Shown here: positions 53,896-64,000 of the stretch, in pieces
Layout: every line of letters starts with the position of its first letter
Position numbering within the stretch: the stretch's first letter is position 1
Assembly (NCBI GenBank): GCA_014529385.2
Contig: CM043945.1
Span: 140,160,241 to 140,224,240 of the forward strand
Direction: 5' to 3'
Source of the DNA: Adiantum capillus-veneris
Lineage: Eukaryota > Streptophyta > Polypodiopsida > Polypodiales > Pteridaceae
Length of the DNA: 64,000 bases
Program-made: the position numbers and the translations under genes
The notes under the pieces: model-generated
Seen by the model: the letters and a program-made list of their open reading frames with translations, nothing else
The model's database searches: none
What the model was told of the DNA's origin: nothing

Positions 53896-55231
53896 TGTGA
53901 GGTCCCCACCCCGTCGTATCAACAACGGATCTGATGGTAAACCTGGTGGCCACTAGATCTATAGCGGAAGCAAACAAAATGGTTCAGTGTTCAACTAGCG
54001 GACGATCTCTCATCACAAAGTGAGTCGAGTTCGAGCCTACTAGCAACGAGATCTAGCTCCACCTCGCAGGGGAAGCGTACTTATCTATCTAGCGATCCTA
54101 AGACCCACCTTCCAAGAGGAGAGAAACCCCGAGTGCCTTTTTCCCCATGTTTCAGAGGCACGTACTCTCGAGAATTCCCCGCTCTAGGGGCAATGAGCAT
54201 TACTAATATCGAGTAAGCACTATGGGGATGGAGAGTTCCCGACCAATCGGGACCACCCATCTCGTAGGCATTGGCAACCTGAGCCAAGCCCCCACTTTCC
54301 ACCCCCACACTCACACTTCCTCGTGTGACCTAATTACTACCACAAAGGTTGTTCAACATAAATATTCCTTGTTTAATTCCGAATCACATGGTTCGTTAAA
54401 ACAGCCCTTCAACCAGTATTGCAAACAACACCAAGACAGATTTCTAGTAAAAATTCTACTCAAACTTATTCATAAAAATTCCAATGTTCTGGAGGTACAA
54501 CATCCCCCCTCCAGCGAGAGTTCACTCCTCCCGTTGTCGCCTAGTTGCCCATACAACTAGGTATGTCCACCGCATAGAAAGCACGTCATGGACACTCCCA
54601 CCCCATAGAAAGCAAGACGTGGGTTCCCACCGCATAGAAAGCAAGTCGTGGGTATCCACCGCATAGAAAGCATGACGTGGATTCAAGAGTCCTAACGAGG
54701 AACTCTGCCCCCTGTGATCAGTAGGGGGGTCAGGACTGATTCAACATTGGAAATAAAATGAACATGTCGAGCTAAATTTTCCCTAGCAAACATTCTTTCC
54801 TCTTGCAAACAGCATACCCATCAGACATTACCTTCCTACTTTAGAACTTAATGTACAATGATTTCAATGCCGATGTTTCCGTCGGATTTCTCCAACATGT
54901 TTGGGGATATGAGCATTCCTAACTAGCGTATGCAATGTTAATTTAAACAACTTGAATAAAAATATGATCTACCTCTTCCACTTCTTTATCGATGGCCCGT
55001 GAGATGGCTGGTATTTGCTCGTCCATGGGAGCCTTCCCCTTTCCGTTGACATTGCTCGTTCCGTGATTAAGAGCTGGTAATCTTCTCGATTTTCTGATCT
55101 AATCGAGCTTCTTGAGATGAAAATTCGGCAACACCTCCCTCCTAGCTTCCTCTTCAACAGGTGTGTGATTCGGCAGCACCTCCCCAATGTGTGTGGTTGT
55201 GTGTGTATGCACTGTGTGTATGTGTGATCAT

Positions 55232-55266
<35 letters not shown>

Positions 55267-55929
55267 CAGGTCTTTAAATAGGCTCTTACAGGCTGAAAAT
55301 CGATCTGGGTTGCTAAATGCATCTGGGAGCTTCTCCAGTTAAGCATGGCAAGTCCAGTTCTCTGCCCACCAAGTGTCAGGTTGGCTTGGTCAACTGGTTC
55401 TGAGAGTGAGTTGCAGGCTTGGCAGCTTTCCCAAGACTCCCACAAAGCAAGAGGGCGCCCCCTAGCTGCTAAAGATGATCTGGAGTGGCCTGGGACCTGT
55501 TCCCACACAGTCCCAGGCCCCCGGTGCCTCCCCGGACAATTTTTAGGAAATTTGGTTCTAGGCTAAAACGGGTCATACGAATCGGATTTTGACGCCGTAA
55601 ATTGCCATACGAAGCTCTAACTAAGGCGTTCTGGCCTGAGTACCTGCCATATTTAGCAGCCCTCGGGGTCCGAAAATGCATTTTTTCAAATTTGGGGTAC
55701 GGGTGCAGATTTTCGAGACAGTCAAGACTGGACGGGTCGGGTGACCAAAAACTTACTATTTTTGGAAATTTTTCACAAAAATTATTTTAATTCACATTTT
55801 CAAGCTTTATAACATTCTAAACATCATGGCACTGACAAAATCTGAAAAACTGCTAAAAATAGTTACTTATTCCATTGTATTCATTTCGTGGTACAAGGGT
55901 GCTCTTGTGATCGGGTCAGAGACCTTACA
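53896..55929 (-). repeat. Chromovirus 3' LTR
   Basis: 2034 bp, direct copy of 61050-63079. Contains four ~30-bp tandem repeats, a GT run at about 55229-55263, and a minus-strand TATTTAAAG near 55275 as a possible TATA box. Confidence 0.97.
54567..54684 (+). repeat. Four tandem 29-31-bp LTR repeats with CGTGG core
   Basis: Units start at 54567, 54598, 54627 and 54656: CCACCGCATAGAAAGCAxGx then CGTGG or CATGG. Three of four hold ACGTGG- or TCGTGG-type cores like plant G-box/ABRE sites. Repeated at 61721 in the other LTR. They sit upstream of the TATA-like box in element sense only if U3 runs from 55929, which places them downstream, so an enhancer role is uncertain. Confidence 0.8.
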
Positions 55930-55942
55930 ACCTCCCCAACGT
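55930..55942 (-). other. Chromovirus polypurine tract
   Basis: Minus-strand CGTTGGGGAGGT directly precedes the 3' LTR start TGTAAGG. Confidence 0.75.
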
Positions 55943-55960
55943 GAAAAATTTGAGATGTCC

Positions 55961-57019
55961 TCATCTCAAGAATGAGTTTGGGTAATCTTTTAAGAGAGTC
56001 GATTCGTCTTCCCAAGTTGCATCTTCTTCAGGGTAATCCTTCCACTTTACCAGATGCTCCGTGATAGTTCTGTTACGTAATTTTCTTTCCCTTGTTTCAA
56101 GTACATAGTCAGGTTGGAGCTCGAGAACTCCTTGCGCTGGCATGACTATCTGATCTGAGTCCAAGAATTGATCGGGATTGGGAATATAGGGTTTGAGTAA
56201 GCTGACATGGAATACATCATGAACCTTCAAGTTTGCAGGTAACTTTAGCTTGTAGGCCTGGTCACTTACAACCTTAACGATCTCAAATGGTCCACAATAT
56301 CTTGGGCTAAGCTTCTTATATCTCCCTAGTGATAAGTTGCTTTTCTTAGGTCGGACTCGTAGAAAAACCTTATCTCCTTTCTTGAAAGTCCTTTCCGAAC
56401 GATTCTTATCTGCATAGTGCTTTTGTCTATCCTGAGCTACCTGAATGTCCTGGCGAATGGCTCTAGTCTGTGCTTCCATATCTTCTAACATCTTTTTAGA
56501 GGCTTCTACTCTGATGGTTGGATCTGAAAAGTTCAGTGGTGCTAAACAGTCCTGTCCATAAAGAGCTTTGAAAGGTGACATTCCAATGCTTCTGTGTTCG
56601 AAAGAGTTATAAGCATATTCTACTAAAGGTAGATATTGTAACCACTTCTTTGGTTCTTGTGAACAATAGGCTCTGAGAATGTCCTCGATGACTTGATTAA
56701 CTCTTTCGGTTTGCCCATCAGTCTGCGGATGATATGCTGTGCTGAAGGCTAATTGTGACCCAATAGATTGGAAAAGAGAGGTCCAAAATTTTGATGTAAA
56801 CTTGGCATCTCTATCACTGACAATACGCTTGGGTAGACCATGTAGCCTGAAAATCTCCTTGATGAATACCCGACTAACATCTGAAGCAGTAAAGGTCGTC
56901 TTTACGGGTATTAGATGAGCCACTTTTGTGAGCATGTCAACAACCACGAAAACAGAATCATAACCTCCTGTAGAAGGTAACCCTGTAACAAAATCCATAC
57001 TGATGCATTCCCACTTCAT
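55961..57019 (-). pseudogene. Chromovirus integrase core and chromodomain
   Basis: Open frame with the integrase catalytic residues intact: Asp in ISMDFVTGLP, Asp in IVSDRDAKF and Glu in TDGQTERVN. Then a GPY/F module (SPRYCGPFEIVKVV, HDVFHVSLLKPY) and a C-terminal chromodomain (YVLETRERKLRN, EHLVKWKDYPEEDATWEDE), which targets such elements to marked chromatin. It is out of frame with the upstream pol part because of a single missing base near 57018; otherwise intact. Confidence 0.95.
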
Positions 57020-58845
57020 CTGGGTATGTCAAGAGGTTGAAGTTGCCCTGGTAATTTGATCCTTTCGGCCTTTATCCGTTGACAAGAAATACATTGCCTC
57101 ACATATCGAAGTATGTCTCCTTTCATTCCAGACCAGAAATAACTCATTCTGACGGCGTGAAGAGTTTTAGCATAGCCTGGGTGTCCGGATGTAGGGCTGT
57201 CGTGTGCTTCATATAGAATGGCCTTCTTTAAAGCTGGGTCTCTGGGTACACAGAGTCTATTTCTGTAGTAAAGACATCCTCCCATAAGAGAGTAATCTTT
57301 CGCTTCAGGCATCTTATTCTGCTGGACTAATGAAGCCATACGTTGGTACTCTGGATCTTCGAGGGATGCTTCTTTGATTCTATCCCAGATAGGGTTATTT
57401 GGAATAGAGATAGCTCCGAGAAAGGATTTTCGGCTAAGACCATCTGCAACTGCATTTTCCTTCCCTGGTCTATACTTTATGTCAAGGTCATATTCCTGTA
57501 ATAGCTCTATCCATCGCCGTTGTCGCATATTGAGAATGGGTTGAGTAAAAATCCACTTTAAACTCCTATGGTCTGTAACCAACTCAAACTTGCGTCCAAG
57601 AAGATAATGTCTCCATAACTTCAGTGCATGTATAACTGCTAAAAGTTCCAGATCATGAGTGGCATTTTTCTTCTCATGATCCCTCAGCTTTCGCGAAGTG
57701 TACGCCACCGGTCTTCCTTCTTGAGTAAGAACTCCGCCTAGAGCAAACTTACTAGCGTCTGTCGCTACTTCAAATTCTTTACTGAAGTCTGGAAGCTTTA
57801 AAATAGGAGCTGAGACCAAGAATTCTTTTAGCTTAGCAAAGCTAGACTCGTGCTCGGTCTTCCAATCGATCCTCATTCCTTTCTTCAGGAGTTCCGTCAA
57901 AGGTGCATCAATACGTGCATAATCCTTGACAAAAATCCTGTACCATCCCGTTATTCCAAGAAATCCCCTTACTTCGCTGACAGTGGATGGTTGAGGCCAG
58001 TCAACGATGTCCTTGACTTTGTCTGGGTCCACTGAAATCCCTTCAGCCGAAATGACAAATCCAAGATAGTTGACCTTAGGTGAGCAGAAAGTGCACTTGC
58101 TCTCCTTAGCGTAAAGGTGGTGTTCTCGAAGGAGATCAAGTACTTTGCGAACATGTTCCTTGTGATCTGCTTCATTCTTAGAATAGACTAGAATGTCATC
58201 AAAGAAAACCAAGACAAAATCATCCAAGTAAGGTCTAAAAATATCCTGCATAAGTCGATTGAAGCTTGCAGGAGCATTTGTTAGTCCAAAAGACATTACT
58301 GTGAATTCGTAGTGCCCATACCTAGTATTGAAAGCTGTCTTCGGAATATCTGATTCCTTGATCCTGATTTGGTAATATCCTGACCTTAGATCTATCTTTG
58401 TAAATATTCTGGCGCCGTGGAGTCTGTCCAAAAGTTCGCCAATCCTTGGAATTGGATACTTGTTCTTGACAGTTACCTGGTTCAATCCACGATAGTCTAT
58501 GCATAGCCTAAAGGTTCCATTCTTCTTCTTTTGGAAAAGAACTGGAGCACCCCAAGGAGAAGTACTGGGTCGAATGAATCCTTGCTCAATGAGTTTCCTA
58601 AGTTGTTCTTTGAGTTCGATGGCCTCCGGAAGTGACATTTTATAAGGTCTTTTTGAGATAGGTTCACACCCAGGGATAGTCTCAATCCCATGATCTACCT
58701 CTCTGTGTGGTGGAAGATTCGTAAGGTCTTCGAGGAATACGTCATCATACTCCCTCAGCCAGTCTGGTCGAAGTGAGGTATCTGATTGGTCCACCTTATT
58801 GAGTTTAACTGCATATATTTGCTGACCCTTCCTTAGTCCCTTCAA
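57016..58845 (-). CDS. Chromovirus reverse transcriptase, RNase H and integrase finger
   Basis: 609 codons. [32 protein letters not shown] and catalytic [10 protein letters not shown]. RNase [36 protein letters not shown] and TDHRSLKWI. The integrase HHCC finger ([21 protein letters not shown]) closes it. The same frame continues from gag-PR upstream across a TGA, so the ancestor was probably a single gag-pol frame. RT and RNase H catalytic residues are all present. Confidence 0.95.
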   Translation of the reverse strand: MKGLRKGQQIYAVKLNKVDQSDTSLRPDWLREYDDVFLEDLTNLPPHREVDHGIETIPGCEPISKRPYKMSLPEAIELKEQLRKLIEQGFIRPSTSPWGAPVLFQKKKNGTFRLCIDYRGLNQVTVKNKYPIPRIGELLDRLHGARIFTKIDLRSGYYQIRIKESDIPKTAFNTRYGHYEFTVMSFGLTNAPASFNRLMQDIFRPYLDDFVLVFFDDILVYSKNEADHKEHVRKVLDLLREHHLYAKESKCTFCSPKVNYLGFVISAEGISVDPDKVKDIVDWPQPSTVSEVRGFLGITGWYRIFVKDYARIDAPLTELLKKGMRIDWKTEHESSFAKLKEFLVSAPILKLPDFSKEFEVATDASKFALGGVLTQEGRPVAYTSRKLRDHEKKNATHDLELLAVIHALKLWRHYLLGRKFELVTDHRSLKWIFTQPILNMRQRRWIELLQEYDLDIKYRPGKENAVADGLSRKSFLGAISIPNNPIWDRIKEASLEDPEYQRMASLVQQNKMPEAKDYSLMGGCLYYRNRLCVPRDPALKKAILYEAHDSPTSGHPGYAKTLHAVRMSYFWSGMKGDILRYVRQCISCQRIKAERIKLPGQLQPLDIPR

Positions 58846-58848
58846 GAG

Positions 58849-60210
58849 TCAGCTGGACTTAACTAGAGTAGCCTTAGGTCTCCCGTTTTCCCCCTGGACT
58901 AAGGCTTCATTTCCCAAGTTATCTGTAAAAGTAAAATTCCCTTGTGCACAATGTATGTGGGCCCTATTTTGCTTTAGCCAGTCCATCCCTAGTATCCCAT
59001 CAAAGAATCCTAAGAGTAAGGTTCGAAATTGGACAGAAGTTGGGTGTCCCCCTAAATCAAAGTCAATTTTGCCTGCAGAGTGTTGAGATACTACCTCCTT
59101 GCCGTTTGCTAACTCGACAACTAGTTTTCTTGACGGATACTTATCTAGCTTAAGCTTTCTCAAGCATCTGGGTGAAAGAAATGAAAGAGTACTGCCACAA
59201 TCTATAAGGAAGTTAACTTGTGCACCTCTGAGAGATCCTGGCGTATGAATGACTGCGTATTGCTCGCAACCATTGGGATTGTCGATTGCAGCATGCAGGG
59301 TTGCTCTCTCCACTGCTTCGCCACCCACAATTGGTTGAACTACTGCGGCATTCACTCTGGCGGTAGCTCCACGCCCTCGCCCTCTGTTCATTCTTCCGCG
59401 TCCTCCTCTTCCATTAGCTTGGCCACGCCCACGGGTATTCAAGGGTATGGCATTGGCGTTGGTTGCATGAATGTTCCTGGGGCAATTGGATCTGTAGTGT
59501 CCATGCTCGCCGCAACCATAGCATCGAACATCAGGGAACTCCATGGTTGTAGTGGTAGCCACAATAGGGCGTTGGTTATAGGTTTGGTTGGCTGGTCTGT
59601 TGTCCCAAGCAGTGTTCCTTGCCCTCTTTGTCCAATTATTCCTCCTATTCTGATTGGCCTTTTGTACTTCGAGAGCTAGAGGTTTAGCCCTCAACAAGGC
59701 ATCCTGAAGTGTTGACGGCCTGAGAGCCTCTAGCCGAGTGTTCAAGGGATCGATTAGTCCTTGACAGAACCTTGCCACCTGTTGTTCCAAGGTCATCTTA
59801 GGAGCATATCTCCGAAGAGTGACAAACTTTGCATAGTATTCTTCGACCGTTGAATTCAGCTGCCGAAGTGAAAAGAATTCATTCATTCTCAAGGTCCTAT
59901 AGGCAGGTGGTAAATAACGTCCCATTATCGCAGCTTTGATGTCTTCCCAGGACTGGGAAGATCCCTTAATATCCATGTCCCTGCAATGTTGCTTCCACCA
60001 TATCTTGGCATCGCCAGTCAGGCGGAACATCGCAAGCATGGTTTGATTTACGGGTTGGGTTCCCGCAGCTTCAAAGTAATCGTCCATGGCTTCCATCCAT
60101 ACTTCCGCATCTCTCTCCACATTTGTCCCCTCGCCCTTAAAGATCGGAGGTTGGGCTTGCTTAAGGAGGAGCTTCTTCTCTTGCGCTGCCGAGTACAGAG
60201 CAACAGGCGG
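58849..60210 (-). CDS. Chromovirus gag and retropepsin
   Basis: The gag domain (WMEAMDDYFEAAG, IWWKQHCRDMD, LRMNEFFSLRQL) is followed by a CCHC knuckle (C-Y-G-C-x4-H-x4-C), an Arg-Gly-rich stretch and a retropepsin with LIDCGSTLSFLS and ILGMDWL. The active site reads D-C-G rather than D-S-G. The frame is open back to about 60206, where it meets ATG-TAG, so the natural start may be disabled by a nonsense change; the next ATG is at 60120. Ends with TGA at 58849. Confidence 0.92.
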   Translation of the reverse strand, partial: PPVALYSAAQEKKLLLKQAQPPIFKGEGTNVERDAEVWMEAMDDYFEAAGTQPVNQTMLAMFRLTGDAKIWWKQHCRDMDIKGSSQSWEDIKAAIMGRYLPPAYRTLRMNEFFSLRQLNSTVEEYYAKFVTLRRYAPKMTLEQQVARFCQGLIDPLNTRLEALRPSTLQDALLRAKPLALEVQKANQNRRNNWTKRARNTAWDNRPANQTYNQRPIVATTTTMEFPDVRCYGCGEHGHYRSNCPRNIHATNANAIPLNTRGRGQANGRGGRGRMNRGRGRGATARVNAAVVQPIVGGEAVERATLHAAIDNPNGCEQYAVIHTPGSLRGAQVNFLIDCGSTLSFLSPRCLRKLKLDKYPSRKLVVELANGKEVVSQHSAGKIDFDLGGHPTSVQFRTLLLGFFDGILGMDWLKQNRAHIHCAQGNFTFTDNLGNEALVQGENGRPKATLVKSS

Positions 60211-60431
60211 TACCTACATGGGTTATACGAAATTCTTGATACCATTACTTGAATTTCAAGATAGACACGAGACTTTAATAAAATTCAAAATTCCACTTTA
60301 TCAAGAGACAGAGATTCAGAGACAAAAAGCACTTTATTGATGGAAATTTATTACAATCGAAACCCCTCAAGGTTTAGAATGACTGATGACCGCTTATTAC
60401 ATGGCTTAATGGATTTGCGTATAACATACGC

Positions 60432-60962
60432 CTAGGAAATGGTGTTGACATGATGCACTACTTCATTCGTGTAATAGTTCTTATACACATTCTTGAGGGG
60501 ATAATAAACTAAGATGTCGGGCCGGAGTTCCTCTTTCAGTAATCCAAAGGTTTTGACTCGGTTTGTTGGGATCACATTGGTGACCTTCTCCAAGAGCCAG
60601 TCGTTGATGGTTTGGTTGGAGTTGCCCGAAACGGTCTGGTCCAATCGTGTGGGCACCAAGTAGAATATCTCTATTACTCTCAACTTTTCTCCCCAATGTA
60701 TCTTCTTCAAGTCGGTAGCCAGGCATCCTAGCTTCCGAGCATTGATGTAGTAAACCCCTCCTGGAAATGTCCAATCAAGTTCCCATCCTTTATCAATGCG
60801 AGTGGAGTGTGGCGTAGAAGCCTTCAACAGTATCTCCATGACATCTCGCCTGAACTTGTAAACAGGGGATCTTCGAGCTTGCTTATAAATAAGCTCAAAC
60901 ACTTGGAACTTCCGATATTCGAGCACGGGGTCTTCCTGCAGCACCAATGCAAGGAATTCAGA
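60432..60962 (-). CDS. Extra leader ORF ahead of gag, unrecognised
   Basis: A ~175-codon open frame on the same strand as gag, between the primer site and gag. It has protein-like composition: YRKFQVFELIYKQARRSPVY, WELDWTFPGGVYYINARKLG and LREELRP-like segments ending VVHHVNTIS. There is no ATG before about codon 37 (RRDVMEIL), so either translation starts there or the 5' end is joined by splicing. I recognise no domain. Such an ORF is not standard in chromoviruses; capture of a host exon is one option, an element-specific protein another. Confidence 0.5.
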   Translation of the reverse strand, partial: SEFLALVLQEDPVLEYRKFQVFELIYKQARRSPVYKFRRDVMEILLKASTPHSTRIDKGWELDWTFPGGVYYINARKLGCLATDLKKIHWGEKLRVIEIFYLVPTRLDQTVSGNSNQTINDWLLEKVTNVIPTNRVKTFGLLKEELRPDILVYYPLKNVYKNYYTNEVVHHVNTIS

Positions 60963-61030
60963 TCAACTACCTATATACTTTCAGTTCCTTTTAAATGTTC
61001 AAACAATACGAATTTATTTTCCCAGCCTAA

Positions 61031-61047
61031 CCTAGGCTCTGATACCA
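61031..61047 (-). other. Chromovirus primer-binding site (initiator Met tRNA)
   Basis: Minus-strand TGGTATCAGAGCCTAGG two bases after the 5' LTR, matching the plant initiator Met tRNA complement. Confidence 0.93.
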
Positions 61048-61049
61048 GG

Positions 61050-63079
61050 TGTGAGGTCCCCACCCCGTCGTATCAACAACGGATCTGATGGTAAACCTGG
61101 TGGCCACTAGATCTATAGCGGAAGCAAACAAAATGGTTCAGGGTTCAACTAGCGGACGATCTCTCATCACAAAGTGAGTCGAGTTCGAGCCTACTAGCAA
61201 CGAGATCTAGCTCCACCTCGCAGGGGAAGCGTACTTATCTATCTAGCGATCCTAAGACCCACCTTCCAAGAGGAGAGAAACCCCGAGTGCCTTTTTCCCC
61301 ATGTTTCAGAGGCACGTACTCTCGAGAATTCCCCGCTCTAGGGGCAATGAGCATTACTAATATCGAGTAAGCACTATGGGGACGGAGAGTTCCCGACCAA
61401 TCGGGACCACCCATCTCGTAGGCATTGGCAACCTGAGCCAAGCCCCCACTTTCCACCCCCACACTCACACTTCCTCGTGTGACCTAATTACTACCACAAA
61501 GGTTGTTCAACATAAATATTCCTTGTTTAATTCCGAATCACATGGTTCGTTAAAACAGCCCTTCAACCAGTATTGCAAACAACACCAAGACAGATTTCTA
61601 GTAAAAATTCTACTCAAACTTATTCATAAAAATTCCAATGTTCTGGAGGTACAACATCCCCCCTCCAGCGAGAGTTCACTCCTCCCGTTGTCGCCTAGCT
61701 GCCCATACAACTAGGTATGTCCACCGCATAGAAAGCACGTCATGGACACTCCCACCCCATAGAAAGCAAGACGTGGGTTCCCACCGCATAGAAAGCAAGT
61801 CGTGGGTATCCACCGCATAGAAAGCATGACGTGGATTCAAGAGTCCTAACGAGGAACTCTGCCCCCTGTGATCAGTAGGGGGGTCAGGACTGATTCAACA
61901 TTGGAAATAAAATGAACATGTCGAGCTAAATTTTCCCTAGCAAACATTCTTTCCTCTTGCAAACAGCATACCCATCAGACATTACCTTCCTACTTTAGAA
62001 CTTAATGTACAATGATTTCAATGCCGATGTTTCCGTCGGATTTCTCCAACATGTTTGGGGATATGAGCATTCCTAACTAGCGTATGCAATGTTAATTTAA
62101 ACAACTTGAATAAAAATATGATCTACCTCTTCCACTTCTTCATCGATGGCCCGTGAGATGGCCGGTATTTGCTCGTCCATGGGAGCCTTCCCCTTTCCGT
62201 TGACATTGCTCGTTCCGTGATTCAGAGCTGGTAATCTTCTCGATTTTCTGATCTAATCGAGCTTCTTGAGATGAAAATTCGGCAACACCTCCCTCCTAGC
62301 TTCCTCTTCAACAGGTGTGTGATTCGGCAGCACCTCCCCAATGTGTGTGGTTGTGTGTGTATGCACTGTGTGTATGTGTGATCATAAGTGTGTGTGTGTG
62401 TGTGTGTGTGTGTATGCAGGTCTTTAAATAGGCTCTTACAGGCTGAAAATCGATCTGGGTTGCTAAATGCATCTGGGAGCTTCTCCAGTTAAGCATGGCA
62501 AGTCCAGTTCTCTACCCACCAAGTGTCAGGTTGGCTTGGTTAACTGGTTCTGAGAGTGAGTTGCAGGCTTGGCAGCTTTCCCAAGACTCCCACAAAGCAA
62601 GAGGGCGCCCCCTAGCTGCTAAAGATGATCTGGAGTGGCCTGGGACCTGTTCCCACACAGTCCCAGGCCCCCGGTGCCTCCCCGGACAATTTTTAGGAAA
62701 TTTGGTTCTAGGCTAAAACGGGTCATACGAATCGGATTTTGACGCCATAAATTGCCATACGAAGCTCTAACTAAGGCGTACTAGCCTGAGTACCTGCCAT
62801 ATTTAGCAGCCCTTGGGGTCCGAAAATGCATTTTTTCAAATTTGGGGTACAGGTGCAGATTTTCGAGACGGTCAAGATTGGACAGGTCGGGTGACCAAAA
62901 ACTTACTATTTTTGGAAATTTTTCACAAAAATTATTTTAATTCACATTTTCAAGCTTTATAACATTCTAAACATCATGGCACTGACAGAATCTGAAAAAC
63001 TGCTAAAAATAGTAACTTATTCCATTGTATTCATTTCGTGGTACAAGGGTGCTCTTGTGATCGGGTCAGAGACCTTACA
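61050..63079 (-). repeat. Chromovirus 5' LTR
   Basis: 2030 bp direct copy of 53896-55929 with about 20 differences by eye and a shorter GT run. Confidence 0.97.
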
Positions 63080-63084
63080 TACAA
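63080..63084. other. Target-site duplication TACAA, right copy
   Basis: Matches 53891-53895; CACTA sequence resumes directly. Confidence 0.95.
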
Positions 63085-63095
63085 TATTTGTGGCT

Positions 63096-63803
63096 TTAAG
63101 AGATCTCTCTCTCATCCTCGCATAACTCAGCATAACTTCCTATATCTATATAGAGCTCTCCGTTTAAACACATATCCTCTGTTTCATTTAGTAGCTCCTC
63201 TGCATGCATCCCATATAGAGTAGTAGCATCGGTATGCTCGTCTGGCACCACCGCAGCGGCTTCTGATTGAGCATCTTCTCTGATCTCCTCCATTGATGCC
63301 GTTGTGATTGGCACATGGTAGCCTTCATACGTCCTTGCACTACGAGGGGCTACCTCTATGTCGTACCACCAGTTTGATGTAGACTTTGTAGGATGAAATA
63401 TTACGTGCCAGAGCCACATAACTTACATGAGAGCTTTCAAGCACATAACTTGTAAAAGGGGGATGTTAACTATTTACATACTTACTTGTTCACAATGCTC
63501 GGGTAGTACGAAAGTGTCTCTTAGGTCAGACCATTTCTTAGTAGAATCCACCTCAAGAAAACCAGACTCTCCTCTACGCACAGTAGCGTTGCGACCCTCC
63601 ATGATTATCTTGAACCATTGCACGTCGAACAAGTCGACAAAAAATCCTCTGTAATTGATCCTCAAAATCTCTTGCAGCGTGCCGAAGTAAGTGAGTTCCG
63701 CCACCACAGGATCTGCATCAGAGGAACGTCGTCGACTAGACTGTTCAAATTTTGCCATGATTCCAAAATCTTGAGTAAAACGCTTTTTGTCGATTCGTTC
63801 CAC
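63096..63803 (-). pseudogene. CACTA copy 2, TNP2 C-terminal (DUF4216-like) part
   Basis: Same segments as 34027-34638 plus more upstream: LTYFGTLQEILRINYRG, DVQWFKIIMEGRN and HPTKSTSNWWYDIEVAPRS. A basic SSRRRSSDADP stretch that is cut by a stop in copy 1 is open here. The rest of the gene lies beyond the window edge. Confidence 0.75.
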
Positions 63804-64000
63804 CCTAAAATGTCGACCTTTACACCATGCTGCTGTGTATGACTTATACTACAACGAACAAAGATTATGAGTGGCCGTTCAAACGTTTAGAAATAAATTC
63901 ACTAGCTAGTCGTACATTGCAAACTTACCTTGGTCGCGCAACCCCGAGAGTACTCCCACTCTTCCTCAGTCACTTCGTCACCGCATTGTTGTGCACTTTT

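Larger units (their letters stand above)
53896..63079 (-). mobile_element. Chromovirus-type Ty3/gypsy element, nearly intact
   Basis: LTRs of ~2030 bp (TGTGAGGTCC...CCTTACA) with a TACAA duplication. On the minus strand: iMet primer site, an extra leader ORF, gag-PR, RT-RNase H-integrase, chromodomain, polypurine tract. By eye the LTRs differ at about 20 positions plus one GT-run length change, so it looks slightly younger than the Tat-like element. Visible coding lesions are a TGA between gag-PR and pol (58849-58851), a one-base deletion near 57018, and a TAG right after the presumed gag ATG. Confidence 0.97.
52014..64000 (-). mobile_element. CACTA transposon, copy 2 (runs off window), host of a chromovirus
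   Basis: The first 12 bp CACTACAAGAGG and the following ~1.9 kb match 31842-33960 closely; after the chromovirus (53896-63079) the match resumes at 63080-64000 against 34010-34940. Copy 2 lacks about 240 bp within the Transposase_24 gene (junction near 53678) that copy 1 has. The other end lies beyond the window. Confidence 0.9.

Overview
This window looks like transposon-dense intergenic DNA from a land plant with a large nuclear genome. The evidence is Ty3/gypsy, Ty1/copia and CACTA (En/Spm) elements of plant type, primer-binding sites matching initiator-Met and Asp tRNAs, GT-AG introns of 70-95 bp, long CT/GT microsatellites, and many TAG/TGA nonsense changes of the kind methyl-cytosine decay leaves. 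I cannot name the species; a fern or other large-genome lineage is a guess. No rRNA, tRNA, CRISPR or bacterial-type feature is visible, and I see no ordinary single-copy host gene.

Layout. (1) 1-22110, three levels of nesting. A minus-strand Ty3-type element (element A) carries only gag, protease and a basic W-x-P-K tail. It was split by a minus-strand copia element (446-15705, TSD TATTG). The copia 3' LTR was then split by a plus-strand Tat-like gypsy element (544-10611, TSD AGTAC) that is complete except for one nonsense codon. (2) 22111-42558. A plant transposon-like gene appears cut into two halves (42558-42140 and 23164-22487). Between the halves lies a 19-kb unit bounded by 31-bp inverted repeats (30 of 31 match). 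The unit carries an intact four-exon transposase-like gene, a histone H3-like gene with an acidic tail, a ULP1/C48-like protease gene, a small two-exon coiled-coil gene, two unrecognised genes and four arrays of one hairpin-forming module. A CACTA element (31842-38175) sits inside it. (3) 42560-52013. A badly decayed minus-strand Ty3-type pol (element D) has its retropepsin downstream of integrase, followed by the same W-x-P-K tail as element A; repeats with a CGATCGCGATCG core lie on both sides in opposite orientation. (4) 52014-64000. A second copy of the CACTA element is interrupted by a young chromovirus (53896-63079, TSD TACAA) that has an extra open frame ahead of gag.

How parts relate. 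Element A (gag-PR-tail, no RT/IN) and element D (RT-RNaseH-IN-PR-tail, no visible gag) look like complementary members of one unusual lineage. The two CACTA copies carry different lesions. The 19-kb unit is the best candidate for an undescribed system: a multi-gene DNA transposon pairing a transposase-like protein with a chromatin-type protein (H3 fold) and a deSUMOylase-type protease. That functional link is inference; what the sequence shows directly is the inverted repeats, the exon structures and the domain motifs.
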